Assembly (NCBI GenBank): GCA_025360265.1
Contig: JANYCP010000001.1
Span: forward strand, 1 to 17,068
DNA length: 17,068 nucleotides
Reading direction: 5' to 3'
Origin: Gemmatimonadota bacterium
GTDB taxonomy: Bacteria > Gemmatimonadota > Gemmatimonadetes > Gemmatimonadales > GWC2-71-9
Shown here: piece after piece, positions 7,660 through 15,644 of the stretch
Numbering within the stretch: position 1 is the first letter of the stretch
Layout: the number at the start of each line of letters is the position of its first letter
Program-made: the position numbers and the translations under genes
Notes under the pieces: model-generated
Database searches by the model: none
The model's input: the letters and a program-made list of their open reading frames with translations, nothing else
Told to the model about the DNA's origin: nothing

Positions 7660-8549
7660 GTCCTGCCGAGCTGTCCGTTGTCGTCCCGTCAGTGAATGGT
7701 TGGGGGGATCTCGAGGGTTGCCTTGCCGCGCTAGACGCGGAGCGTGGCAGCGTTGCGCTCGATGTGATCGTGCCCGAGCGTTGCGGCACCGCGGTGAGAG
7801 AAGCGGCGGCGGCGAAATTTCCGTGGGCCACAATCATTCCCGTCAGCGCTGCGACGACCATTCCCGAGATGCGCGCGATGGCGTTCGATCGAGCGACCGC
7901 GCCGTCCGTTGCGGTGATCGAGGATCATGTGATCGTGCCGCCGGGCTGGTCGCGTGCGTTGCTTGCCGCCAGGACCACCGCACAGGTCGTTGGTGGTGGC
8001 GTGCAGAACGCCGCCACGGAGCGGCTGGTGGACTGGGCGGCATTCCTCTGTGAGTACAGCCACTTGCTCGCACCGCTCGCAGGCGGCGAAAGCCAGTGGG
8101 TCACTGGCAACAACACGGTGTACGATCGCACGCTGCTGGAGAAGTATCGCGAGGTGACGCACGCGGGCCGGTGGGAGAACTACCTGCACGACACATTGCG
8201 GGACAGTGGTGTGCCGCTGATTTGTCATCCCGAGATTGTTGTCGGCCACAAGAAGCACTACACGATCGGCGAGTACTTCACGCAGCGCTACCTCTACGCT
8301 CGCAGCTATGCGGGCGCGCGAGTCCAGGGGAGCAACGCGCTTCGTCGCTTCGCCTTCGGCGCGGCGGCGTTCGCGCTGCCGCCGTTGCTCTTCTGGCGGA
8401 CTGTCTCGCGAACCATGCAGAAAGACGTCGCGCGTTCACTGGTCTGGCGCTCGATGCCGCTCACAGCGCTCTTCGTTTGCGCGTGGGGTGCCGGTGAAGT
8501 GGTGGGGTACTGGTTCGGCGCGGGTGACTCGTTGAGCAAGGTCTGTTGA
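7656..8549 (+). CDS. Glycosyltransferase family 2-like membrane protein (paralogue 3 of 3)
   Basis: 297 residues from GTG 7656, again a GTGA overlap. Key segments are LSVVVPSVNGWGDLE (6-20), TIPEMR (68-73), AVIEDHVIVPPGW (86-98) with the EDH acidic motif at 89-91, GNNTVYD (151-157) and GRWENYLHDTL (171-181). The region GHKKHYTIGEYFTQRY (197-212) may contact the acceptor. Two C-terminal helices (about 232-249 and 266-286) are followed by a short polar tail. It retains all motifs of paralogue 2, so it is likely active. Three such genes in a row suggest successive duplication and one transfer step each, which is inference. Its TGA shares a base with the next ATG (TGATG). Confidence 0.87.
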   Translation: MSPAELSVVVPSVNGWGDLEGCLAALDAERGSVALDVIVPERCGTAVREAAAAKFPWATIIPVSAATTIPEMRAMAFDRATAPSVAVIEDHVIVPPGWSRALLAARTTAQVVGGGVQNAATERLVDWAAFLCEYSHLLAPLAGGESQWVTGNNTVYDRTLLEKYREVTHAGRWENYLHDTLRDSGVPLICHPEIVVGHKKHYTIGEYFTQRYLYARSYAGARVQGSNALRRFAFGAAAFALPPLLFWRTVSRTMQKDVARSLVWRSMPLTALFVCAWGAGEVVGYWFGAGDSLSKVC

Positions 8550-10039
8550 TGTCGGAATCTGACGCCACCATACGCGCCGTCGCTCCGATTCGCCCGGGAG
8601 ATCGCGTCGTCGTCGTCGGTGCCGGCCCAGCCGGGCTGACTGCCGCGTACCTGCTGGCCAAGGCTGGTCACCGAGTGACGGTGCTCGAAGGCGATGACAT
8701 TGTCGGCGGGATTTCGCGGACCGCACAGTACAAGGGCTTCCGCTTCGACATCGGCGGGCATCGCTTCTTCACCAAGATCAAGCCGGTCGAGGATCTGTGG
8801 AATGAAATCCTCGGCGACGACTTCATCAGCGTGCCGCGCATGTCGAGGATTCATTATGGCGGCAAGTATTTCGACTATCCACTCAAGGCGTTCAACGCAC
8901 TGAGCGGGCTCGGCCTCATCAACGCTGCCCGGATCATGTGGAGCTACGTCGAAGCGCGTCTCTATCCATCGCCGGTCGAAGAGAACTTCGAGCAATGGGT
9001 GAGCAACCGATTCGGCAAGCGACTCTACGAGATCTTCTTCAAGACTTACACCGAGAAGGTCTGGGGCATTCCGTGCACCGAGATCAGGGCCGAGTGGGCG
9101 GCGCAGCGCATCCAGGGACTGTCGCTGGCGCGCGCGATCCTGAATGCGGCGCCGATGCAGCGGCGCAGCACGGCGATCAAGAGCCTGATCAACGAATTTC
9201 GATACCCGCGACTTGGGCCTGGCCAGATGTGGGAGATGTGCCGGGACCGCTTGCGCGAAATGGGGAGCGAGGTGCTGATGGAGCACTTCGTGACCGCGAT
9301 CAGCGTTGAAGGCGATCGCGCCACCGGCGTCACGGTCAACACCCCAGCCGGAGTTCGACAGTTTCCGGCCGACCATGTCATCAGCACGACGGATCTGCGC
9401 TCGCTTGTGCGGGCGATCCAACCGCCACTTCCTGACGCCGCGCGCGCCGGGGCGGAGGGCCTTCGGTATCGAGACTTCCTGGTCGTGGCACTCATTCTCG
9501 ACAAGGAAAAACTCTTCCCCGACAACTGGATCTACATCCATACGCCAGGCGTCACCGTCGGTCGCATCCAGAATTTCAACAACTGGAGCGCCGCCATGGT
9601 GCCGGAGCCGGGCCGTACCTGTCTTGGCATGGAGTACTTCTGTTTCGCCGGCGACGGCCTGTGGGAGTCGAGCGACGCCGACCTGATCGCGATGGCGGCG
9701 AAGGAACTCGAGCAGCTTGGGCTGGCTTCGGCCACACTGGTGCGCGACGGCGCGGTAATCCGCATGCCGAAGGCGTATCCGATCTACGATTCCACTTATC
9801 GTGAGCATCTCGACGCAGTACGTGCCGGCATCGATCCGATCGCCAATCTGCATACCGTGGGTCGCAACGGGATGCACAAGTACAACAACCAGGATCATTC
9901 CATGCTGACGGCGATGATGGCCGTCTGGAACATGCAGGGCGCGTCGCACGATATCTGGGAAGTGAACACCGACTTCGAGTATCACGAAGAGCAGCGACTC
10001 GAAACGCCGGACCAGCCGGAATCAGAGGCCGCCGCCTGA
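8549..10039 (+). CDS. FAD-dependent oxidoreductase, UDP-galactopyranose-mutase/amine-oxidase-like
   Basis: 496 residues. An N-terminal FAD-binding motif VVVGAGPAGLTAAYLL (21-36) leads to Glu47 at the end of the second strand, then GGISRT (53-58) and FDIGGHRFF (66-74). This is the arrangement of UDP-galactopyranose mutase and protoporphyrinogen-oxidase-like flavoproteins. A segment YEIFFKTYTEKVWGIP and a C-terminal YNNQDHSMLTAMMAVWNM also fit this family, common in exopolysaccharide loci. ATG 8549 is preferred; a TTG directly before it is in frame but unnecessary. A ring-contraction or redox step on a sugar nucleotide is plausible, but I do not see enough to call it a true mutase, and carotenoid-type desaturase chemistry is not excluded. 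Its end overlaps the probable CTG start of the next gene. Confidence 0.88.
   Translation: MSESDATIRAVAPIRPGDRVVVVGAGPAGLTAAYLLAKAGHRVTVLEGDDIVGGISRTAQYKGFRFDIGGHRFFTKIKPVEDLWNEILGDDFISVPRMSRIHYGGKYFDYPLKAFNALSGLGLINAARIMWSYVEARLYPSPVEENFEQWVSNRFGKRLYEIFFKTYTEKVWGIPCTEIRAEWAAQRIQGLSLARAILNAAPMQRRSTAIKSLINEFRYPRLGPGQMWEMCRDRLREMGSEVLMEHFVTAISVEGDRATGVTVNTPAGVRQFPADHVISTTDLRSLVRAIQPPLPDAARAGAEGLRYRDFLVVALILDKEKLFPDNWIYIHTPGVTVGRIQNFNNWSAAMVPEPGRTCLGMEYFCFAGDGLWESSDADLIAMAAKELEQLGLASATLVRDGAVIRMPKAYPIYDSTYREHLDAVRAGIDPIANLHTVGRNGMHKYNNQDHSMLTAMMAVWNMQGASHDIWEVNTDFEYHEEQRLETPDQPESEAAA
10024..10028 (+). promoter_or_regulatory. Ribosome binding site supporting a CTG start
   Basis: AGAGG sits 7 nt before CTG 10036. 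No such site lies at proper distance before the first conventional in-frame start codons (TTG 10108, ATG 10111). Confidence 0.5.
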
Positions 10040-11214
10040 GTCTCCGCATCGCAGTCGATGCGACCTGCTGGGCGAATCGACGCGGGTACGGCCGGTTCGC
10101 TCGTGAGTTGATGCATGAACTGGTGCAGCTTGCCCCGCAACATACCTTCGTCTGCATCGGTGACCGCGCAGCGTTCGCAGCCTTTCGCCTCGAGGCTGCG
10201 AACGTCGAGCACGTCGAGGTTGGCCAGGGGGTCGCGCCGATCGACGCCGCCGCCGCCGACGGCTATCGATCGCCGTTCGATATGTTGCGGCTTACCCGTG
10301 CGGTCGCACGCACCAAGGCCGACCTGTTTTTTTCGCCGTCGGTGTACACATACTTTCCGCTGCCGCCCGGGCTTCGAGCCGTGATAACCGTTCACGACGC
10401 CATCGCCGAGCGTTTCCCTGAGCTCACGCTGCCCACTGCGCGGGCGCGGCTGTTCTGGCGGCTCAAGGTCGGGTTGGCACTCCGGCAGGCGCGACTGGTG
10501 CTCACGGTCAGTGACTATGCCGCCACGGAGATTGCCAGGGTGCACGGACTCGCGGCGGCTCGCATTCGTGTCGCAGTGGAGGCGCCAGCGCCAGAATATT
10601 TCCCGGCAACGCCGGAAGAGGTTGCCACCGCGCGCACGGCTGCAGGATTGTCCGATGACGGTTCCTGGTTCACGTACGTTGGTGGGTTTTCACCGCACAA
10701 GCGAATCGACGTCCTGCTTCGGGCGCATGCAGAACTGGTGCGCAGTGAGGCTCAACCACCGCATCTGCTGCTCGTTGGGCGGCTGAGCGGTGACGCGTTC
10801 CTGACATCGGGAGAAAGCCTGCAGTCGCTGGTCACGTCGCTCGGCACTTCCGCGTTGGTGCACTGGACCGGCTTTCTGCCCGATGAAACGATGCGCGCGT
10901 TGCATACCGGTGCGGTCGCGTCGCTGCTGATCTCGGAAAGTGAGGGATTCGGCTTGCCGGCCGTGGAAGCGGCCGCCTGCGGCACGCCGGTGATTGCCAC
11001 CACCGAGAGTCCGCTGCCACAGTTGCTCGCCGGCGGCGGCTTCTTCGTAACTCCGGGTGACGTGAGCGCCGTGGCCGATGCCATGCGCAACTTTCTGCAC
11101 GACCCGGCTGTCCGCCGCACGATGGGTGACGCGGCCCGCTCCGCTGCGAGCGCGCTGTCGTGGCGTCGCACGGCGGTCGCAACCCTCGGGGCACTGGAAG
11201 AGGCGGCAGCGTGA
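10036..11214 (+). CDS. GT-B glycosyltransferase (GT1/GT4-type), probable CTG start
   Basis: 392 residues if read from CTG 10036, in a CTGA overlap with the preceding stop. The first residues then read SLRIAVDATCWANRRGYGRF, the usual beginning of this family, with the glycine-rich acceptor-side loop. A conventional start at 10108/10111 would remove this first beta strand. The N-domain includes VITVHDAIAERFP (116-128) and VLTVSDYAATEIARVHGL (155-172). The C-domain has FTYVGGFSPHKRIDVLLRA (212-230) and the donor-binding ESEGFGLPAVEAAACGTPVI, with the E-x7-E pair Glu303/Glu311. It is a retaining GT-B enzyme using a nucleotide sugar, probably peripheral to the inner membrane. A TTTTTTT run at 10327-10333 encodes part of DLFFSP and is in frame. 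Confidence 0.9.
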   Translation: MSLRIAVDATCWANRRGYGRFARELMHELVQLAPQHTFVCIGDRAAFAAFRLEAANVEHVEVGQGVAPIDAAAADGYRSPFDMLRLTRAVARTKADLFFSPSVYTYFPLPPGLRAVITVHDAIAERFPELTLPTARARLFWRLKVGLALRQARLVLTVSDYAATEIARVHGLAAARIRVAVEAPAPEYFPATPEEVATARTAAGLSDDGSWFTYVGGFSPHKRIDVLLRAHAELVRSEAQPPHLLLVGRLSGDAFLTSGESLQSLVTSLGTSALVHWTGFLPDETMRALHTGAVASLLISESEGFGLPAVEAAACGTPVIATTESPLPQLLAGGGFFVTPGDVSAVADAMRNFLHDPAVRRTMGDAARSAASALSWRRTAVATLGALEEAAA

Positions 11215-12479
11215 GCGGCCTCCGCATCTGCATGCTGACGACCTTCTACCCGCCGTACTCGTTCGGTGGTGACGGGATCGCGGTGCAGCGGCTGTCGCGT
11301 GCCTTGGTGCGGCGTGGGCACCAAGTGACAGTGGTCCACGACGTCGATGCCTTCCGGGCGCTGAATCACGGCGCTGCGCCCGAGCGCCCGGAGCTCGATG
11401 TCGATGATGGTGTGCAGGTCGTGCCACTTCGGAGCAGGCTTGGCGCACTTTCACCGATCCTCGTGCAGCAGTTTGGTCGGCCCGTAATGCATGCGTCACA
11501 ACTACGGCGCATTCTCGCCCCCGGCCAGTTCGACGTCGTCAATTTCCACAACGTTTCGCTGATTGGCGGCCCCGGCTTGCTCGGGATGGCGCCGGATGCG
11601 ATCACGCTGTACATGGCCCACGAGCATTGGCTCGTGTGTCCCACCCACGTGCTGTGGCGCTTCCGCAGAGAACTGTGCGACAAGCGACAGTGCCTCCGAT
11701 GCACGCTCTCCTATCGTCGTCCGCCGCAACTGTGGCGTTACACCGGCGCCCTCGAGCGGGCGGTGAATCAGGTCGACAGCGTTATCGCGATGAGCGAGTT
11801 CAGCCGGGAGAAACATCGCGAATTCGGCTTGGCGCGCCCGATGGATCTGCTGCCATGCTTCGTTCCCGATCGTGTCGATGGTGTCTCGACGCGATCGGCG
11901 TCTCCGCATCCGCGTCCCTACATCTTTTTTGCCGGAAGGCTCGAAGCGATCAAGGGTCTGGACGATGTTATTCCGGTGTTTCGCCGCCTTCCCGATGTCG
12001 ACCTGCTGATCGCCGGCGACGGCGAGCATGGTGCCCGATTGAGGGAGATCGCCGGCGGGATGTCGAACGTGCTGTTTCTCGGCCGTGTGACGCCGGAGTC
12101 GCTGCCGGAGTATTTCCGTCGCGCCGTTGCCGCACTGGCGCCATCGGTCTGCTTTGAGACGTTTGGCATCGTGCTGATCGAGGCCTTTCGTCAGGGGACC
12201 CCGGTCATCGCCCGCAGAGTCGGCCCCTTTCCGGAGATCGTCGCACGCGCGGAAGCCGGAGCCCTGTTCGCCACGCCTGACGAACTTGAAGGCGCACTTC
12301 GGCGCCTGATTGCAAATCCGGCCGAACGCAATCGCCTCGCCGACAACGGCGAATTGGCCGTCGACAAGTACTGGGCCGAATCAGTCGTGGTGCCCGCCTA
12401 CCTCGACATCATCCGGCAGGCAGCCCAGCGTCGATCGCACCCAGCCGTTCAAGCCGTCCTCGGTCCGGTCGCGGCCTGA
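11211..12479 (+). CDS. Glycosyltransferase family 4 (GT-B)
   Basis: 422 residues from GTG 11211, in a GTGA overlap. The N-domain opens with LRICMLTTFYPPYSFGGDGI (4-23), the glycine loop of GT4 enzymes, then GHQVTVVHD (36-44). AHEHWLVCPTHVLWR (136-150) is followed by cysteines 156, 161 and 164 (with Cys143, four in all). This cysteine-bearing insertion is one I have seen in related GT4 proteins and may bind zinc. The C-domain shows FFAGRLEAIKGLDDVI (239-254), LLIAGDGEH (265-273) and CFETFGIVLIEAFRQGTPVI (314-333), with the E-x7-E pair at 316/324. Cytoplasmic, retaining. It follows another GT-B enzyme and probably adds the next sugar of the same glycan. Confidence 0.92.
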   Translation: MSGLRICMLTTFYPPYSFGGDGIAVQRLSRALVRRGHQVTVVHDVDAFRALNHGAAPERPELDVDDGVQVVPLRSRLGALSPILVQQFGRPVMHASQLRRILAPGQFDVVNFHNVSLIGGPGLLGMAPDAITLYMAHEHWLVCPTHVLWRFRRELCDKRQCLRCTLSYRRPPQLWRYTGALERAVNQVDSVIAMSEFSREKHREFGLARPMDLLPCFVPDRVDGVSTRSASPHPRPYIFFAGRLEAIKGLDDVIPVFRRLPDVDLLIAGDGEHGARLREIAGGMSNVLFLGRVTPESLPEYFRRAVAALAPSVCFETFGIVLIEAFRQGTPVIARRVGPFPEIVARAEAGALFATPDELEGALRRLIANPAERNRLADNGELAVDKYWAESVVVPAYLDIIRQAAQRRSHPAVQAVLGPVAA

Positions 12480-13210
12480 TGCGAGCCATACTCACGTATC
12501 ACTCGATCGATCGGCTCGGCTCGATCATCTCGGTGACTCCCGAGGCATTTCGGTCACACGTCGAGTGGCTGGCGGCAAGTCATGTGCGCACGGTCCCGCT
12601 TGCCGAGCTTCTGCAGCTGTCCGACGACGTCGATGCGGTGGCGGTGACCTTTGATGACGCGCTTGTCAGTATCGCCACGAACGCCGCACCAATCCTCGCA
12701 GATCTCGGTGTGCCTGCCACGGTGTTCGTTGTGACCCAGTGCGTCGGTGGCGACAATCGGTGGGGCAGGGGCTCCGATGCCGGAATTCCCGTCCAGGCGG
12801 TGCTTGGATGGGATGAATTGGCGAAGCTGCGTGCCCGGGGATTCATGATTGGCGCGCACACACGGCGGCACCGCCAACTTCCCCGGTGCAGCGATGCCGA
12901 ACTCGTCGATGAACTTGGTGGTTCGGCGGACGACATCATGCGCGCGCTGGGCGAGCGCCCCACGTCATTCGCCTATCCGTACGGCAGCATCGACGATCGG
13001 GTCACGCACGCCGCACGAGCACACTTCGCAATCGCCTGCACGACCGAGCACCGGTTGGTCACGGCCGCGACCAATCCGGCTCGGGTCCCGCGGCTCGACG
13101 CGTGGTACTTCGCCGACGCCGGCCGCCTGCGCTCGTTCGGGTCGACGGCATTTCGCCGCTGGGTGGCGTTGCGGCACGGCTTGCGCCGAATCCGCGGTGC
13201 ATTTCGATGA
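12479..13210 (+). CDS. Polysaccharide deacetylase (NodB/CE4), cytoplasmic
   Basis: 243 residues from ATG 12479 (TGATG junction). CE4 motifs are present: AILTYHSI (3-10), the metal-binding motif 1 VTFDDA (56-61, Asp59/Asp60), motif 2 GAHTRRHRQL (125-134, the HxxxH pair His127/His131) and motif 3 FAYPYG (164-169). These give a divalent-metal N- or O-deacetylase. There is no signal peptide and no membrane segment, so it should act in the cytoplasm on a nucleotide- or lipid-linked sugar and not on finished polymer; location and substrate are inference. The C-terminal half (about 180-243) is Arg-rich and not obviously part of the NodB core. It sits between the GT-B pair and a membrane GT2. Confidence 0.9.
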   Translation: MRAILTYHSIDRLGSIISVTPEAFRSHVEWLAASHVRTVPLAELLQLSDDVDAVAVTFDDALVSIATNAAPILADLGVPATVFVVTQCVGGDNRWGRGSDAGIPVQAVLGWDELAKLRARGFMIGAHTRRHRQLPRCSDAELVDELGGSADDIMRALGERPTSFAYPYGSIDDRVTHAARAHFAIACTTEHRLVTAATNPARVPRLDAWYFADAGRLRSFGSTAFRRWVALRHGLRRIRGAFR

Positions 13211-14229
13211 GGAATCCGGAGTTCTCGGTCATCGTGCCGGCGTTTCGCGCGGCGCATCTCCTTCCGGACACGCTCGGTGCGCTCGCTGCCAGTGACCTCC
13301 CGCGCGAATCGTGGGAGCTCATCGTGGTCGACGACGCCAGTGGTGACGACACCGCCACCGTGGCGGCAGAATACGCCAACCGTGTGATTGCGTTGGTGGG
13401 TCGACCAAGCGGCCCGGGATCGGCGCGCAACATCGGCGCGAAGGCTGCACGGGGCTCGTGGTTGGTGTTCGTTGATGCCGATGTTCGTGTCCACCGCGAT
13501 ACACTCAGCCGGATCGCCGCCCACGCGACTGCGCATCCGGAACTCGTTGCGATGTTCGGCGCCTACGACGCCCATCCTGCAGCTCACGGATTGCTTTCAG
13601 AGTATCGCAACCTGCTGCACCGGCAGGTGCATTGTGCCGGCGCGGGCGAAACGGAAACGTTCTGGGCGGGCTGCGGTGCGGTGCGACGCGACGCGTTCGA
13701 AGCGGTCAGCGGATTTGATGTCGCCCGATTTGCGCGACCATCCATCGAAGACATCGAGCTCGGCTACCGGTTACGTGACCGTGGTGGTCGTATCCTGCTC
13801 GATCCGTCGATCCAGGGTACCCACCTGAAGCGGTGGTCCTTCTTCGCGATGCTTCGCACCGACATACGCGATCGCGGCGTCCCGTGGATGCGGCTGCTGC
13901 TCGAGCGTCGCAACCGCACCAAGCGATCGCTCAACACCGGGCCGGCGGAACAACTCAAGGTGCTTCTCGTGGCACTGGCTGCGGTACTGCTTGTAGCATC
14001 ACTGGTGTTGCGCGACACGCGACCCGGCCTCGTGGCGGCGGTGCTGCTTCTCGCCGTTGCCGCCGGCAATGCGCCGACATACGCATGGTTTGCAACGCAG
14101 CGTGGCTGGCCGTTCGCGCTCTGCGTGGTGCCGCTCCACCTGCTGTATTACGTCTGCAGCACAATCGCCGCAGCCATCGGCGTATCGCAGTACCTGGTCA
14201 GCAACCTGCGACCCCGCGCGGAGAAGTGA
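13207..14229 (+). CDS. Membrane glycosyltransferase family 2
   Basis: 340 residues from ATG 13207 (ATGA overlap). A classic GT-A domain: FSVIVPAFRAAHLLPDTL (6-23), LIVVDDASGDDT (38-49), GPGSARNIGAKAA (69-81), FVDADVRV with the DxD at 90-92, WAGCGAVRRDAFEAVSGFD (153-171) and the acceptor-side EDIELGYRLRDRG (181-193). Three hydrophobic segments follow (about 250-268, 273-289 and 303-325), so it is anchored in the inner membrane. It is a complete, standard GT2, unlike the three smaller paralogues upstream. It probably adds a sugar to an undecaprenyl-linked or other lipid acceptor (inference). It resembles mycofactocin-type and exopolysaccharide GT2 enzymes, but nothing else points to those pathways. 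Confidence 0.92.
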   Translation: MRNPEFSVIVPAFRAAHLLPDTLGALAASDLPRESWELIVVDDASGDDTATVAAEYANRVIALVGRPSGPGSARNIGAKAARGSWLVFVDADVRVHRDTLSRIAAHATAHPELVAMFGAYDAHPAAHGLLSEYRNLLHRQVHCAGAGETETFWAGCGAVRRDAFEAVSGFDVARFARPSIEDIELGYRLRDRGGRILLDPSIQGTHLKRWSFFAMLRTDIRDRGVPWMRLLLERRNRTKRSLNTGPAEQLKVLLVALAAVLLVASLVLRDTRPGLVAAVLLLAVAAGNAPTYAWFATQRGWPFALCVVPLHLLYYVCSTIAAAIGVSQYLVSNLRPRAEK

Positions 14230-15257
14230 TGGCAGTCGCCGCCGTCTGTCCGCGCTGCCGCAGCCCGCTTCATGCACTGGGCGAGGCGCTTCAGTGCAGC
14301 GCCTGTAGTCAATTGTTTCCAGTGGTCGCAGGAATTCCGGATCTGCGAGTAGCGGCCGATCCGTGGATCGAGATGGCGGCGGATCGCGCCAAGGGGATCG
14401 CGGTGGATGCCGCTGCGGGTCCGGGGTTCGAGGCGGCGGTCCGGACGTACTGGGAGCAGACGCCAACCACGAGCACCGGCGATGCCGGGCGGCACATCGG
14501 CTACACGCTTCGCTCGCTGGACCGGGTTGGGCAATGGGTCGCAGCGATCGACCCGGCTGTCTCCGCCGGCGGGCCGACCCGGGAACAATGGCTTGATCTC
14601 GGATGCGGTACCGCCGAGTTGACGTGCGTTGCACCCTCGACGGTTGACGTCACGAGCGTCGACATAGCATTTCGCTGGTTGATGGTTGCCCGCCGCCGCG
14701 TGGCGGAGTGCGGACGACTCGCCGTGCTTCACGCGGCCAATGCCGAGTCATTGCCGTTTCCCGACCGATCGTTCGACCGCGTGATTGCCCTTGGCATGCT
14801 GGAGCAATGTCGGGACGTCGATCGTGTGCTCAAGGAAGTGTTTCGCGTGCTGAAGCCGGGTGGACGCCTTTACTTGCGGTCGACCAATCGGTACTCGCTC
14901 CTGCCTGAGCCGCATGTCGACGTCTGGGGCGTTGGCTGGATGCCGCGGGCATGGGCGGATCGGTACGTGCGGTGGCGCCGCGGTGTTGGATATGTGCATC
15001 ACTGGCCGCGTGGCGTACTGGAATTGCGACGGCGGCTTGCTGGCGCTGGCTTGACCGGCATCTCGATCCATGCCGCCGCGATGCTGCCGGCCGAGCGGGA
15101 CCGTCTGTCGCCGCGAATGGCGCGGCTCCACCCGTGGTATGAGCGGTTGCGCCGAACCAGCCCGACAGCGCAACTTGGTGCTGTGATTGCCCCCTTGCTT
15201 GAAGGTACCGCGTCGCGGCCGGCGGCCACCGCAGAGACAGGAGCGTCATTGAGATGA
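14229..15257 (+). CDS. SAM-dependent methyltransferase with N-terminal zinc ribbon
   Basis: 342 residues from ATG 14229 (TGATG junction). The first 40 residues form a Trm112-like zinc ribbon: CPRC (7-10) and CSAC (23-26), then LFPVVAGIPDLR (29-40). A class I methyltransferase domain follows, with WLDLGCGTAELT (121-132), Asp145 in TSVDIAF, LPFPDRSFDRVIALGMLEQC (175-194) and FRVLKPGGRLYLRSTNRYS (205-223). An Arg/Trp-rich region (about 232-270) may bind the acceptor. This fused layout is common in glycan and natural-product methyltransferases. It is the second methyltransferase of the operon and shares little with the first beyond the fold, so a second methylation site is likely. Its stop overlaps the next ATG. 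Confidence 0.9.
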   Translation: MAVAAVCPRCRSPLHALGEALQCSACSQLFPVVAGIPDLRVAADPWIEMAADRAKGIAVDAAAGPGFEAAVRTYWEQTPTTSTGDAGRHIGYTLRSLDRVGQWVAAIDPAVSAGGPTREQWLDLGCGTAELTCVAPSTVDVTSVDIAFRWLMVARRRVAECGRLAVLHAANAESLPFPDRSFDRVIALGMLEQCRDVDRVLKEVFRVLKPGGRLYLRSTNRYSLLPEPHVDVWGVGWMPRAWADRYVRWRRGVGYVHHWPRGVLELRRRLAGAGLTGISIHAAAMLPAERDRLSPRMARLHPWYERLRRTSPTAQLGAVIAPLLEGTASRPAATAETGASLR

Positions 15258-15616
15258 GGAGCTTCGCTCGCAACGAGACCGAGTCGCTGGTGTATGCGTT
15301 CACTCCGCTGCACAAGCGAGGCCTCGGAACAGCGATCGGCGTTGCCGCCGCTGTGGTAGTGTTCCTGCTGACGGCAGTACCGCTGTTGCGGGGCGATCCT
15401 CACGGATCAGAGCTTGGCCTGCTGGGACAGTACTTCACGGGATATTCAGTGACCTGGAACGGCGCATTCGTCGGCGCGGCGTGGGCAGCGTTCACCGGTT
15501 TCGTGCTGGGATGGTTTCTCGCCTTTCTGAGCAACTTCATGCTTGCAATCCGGTTGCTTGCCCTCCGGGCCCGTGCCGACATGGCGCAAACCCGCGATTT
15601 CCTCGATCATATCTGA
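15254..15616 (+). CDS. Small membrane protein of unknown function (first of a related pair)
   Basis: 120 residues from ATG 15254 (ATGA overlap with the methyltransferase). Two membrane helices, about 27-46 and 70-97, flank a loop with GLLGQYFTGYSVTWNGAFVG. That loop is repeated with changes in the next gene (GLLAVYFPGYRVTVGGAFVG), so the two are homologues. The N-terminus (about 26 residues) and C-terminus (about 16) are charged and probably cytoplasmic. I do not recognise a named family and see no catalytic residues. I have the impression that short proteins with this YFxGYxV…G…G pattern accompany other polysaccharide loci, but I cannot verify it here. An assembly or export accessory role would be a guess. 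Confidence 0.8.
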   Translation: MRSFARNETESLVYAFTPLHKRGLGTAIGVAAAVVVFLLTAVPLLRGDPHGSELGLLGQYFTGYSVTWNGAFVGAAWAAFTGFVLGWFLAFLSNFMLAIRLLALRARADMAQTRDFLDHI

Positions 15617-15633
15617 TGTGTTGCAAAGCCCTC

Positions 15634-15638
15634 AGGAG
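15634..15638 (+). promoter_or_regulatory. Ribosome binding site deciding the last operon start
   Basis: AGGAG lies 6 nt before ATG 15645. In-frame codons further upstream, such as GTG 15618, lack a site and would only add unconserved residues. Confidence 0.6.
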
Positions 15639-15644
15639 CCGCCG

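Noticed and set aside
8306..9985. 559-codon open frame antisense to the FAD enzyme and GT paralogue 3
   Set aside because: Spans two well-supported genes on the other strand and its translation shows no domain; a codon-bias shadow.
10327..10333. Run of seven T in the CTG-start glycosyltransferase, possible slippage or frameshift site
   Set aside because: The frame is intact on both sides and encodes the expected sequence; no sign of programmed frameshifting.
13833..14228. Upstream in-frame extension of the zinc-ribbon methyltransferase (132 codons)
   Set aside because: It overlaps the membrane GT2 gene in another frame and has no family similarity; the zinc ribbon starts right after ATG 14229.
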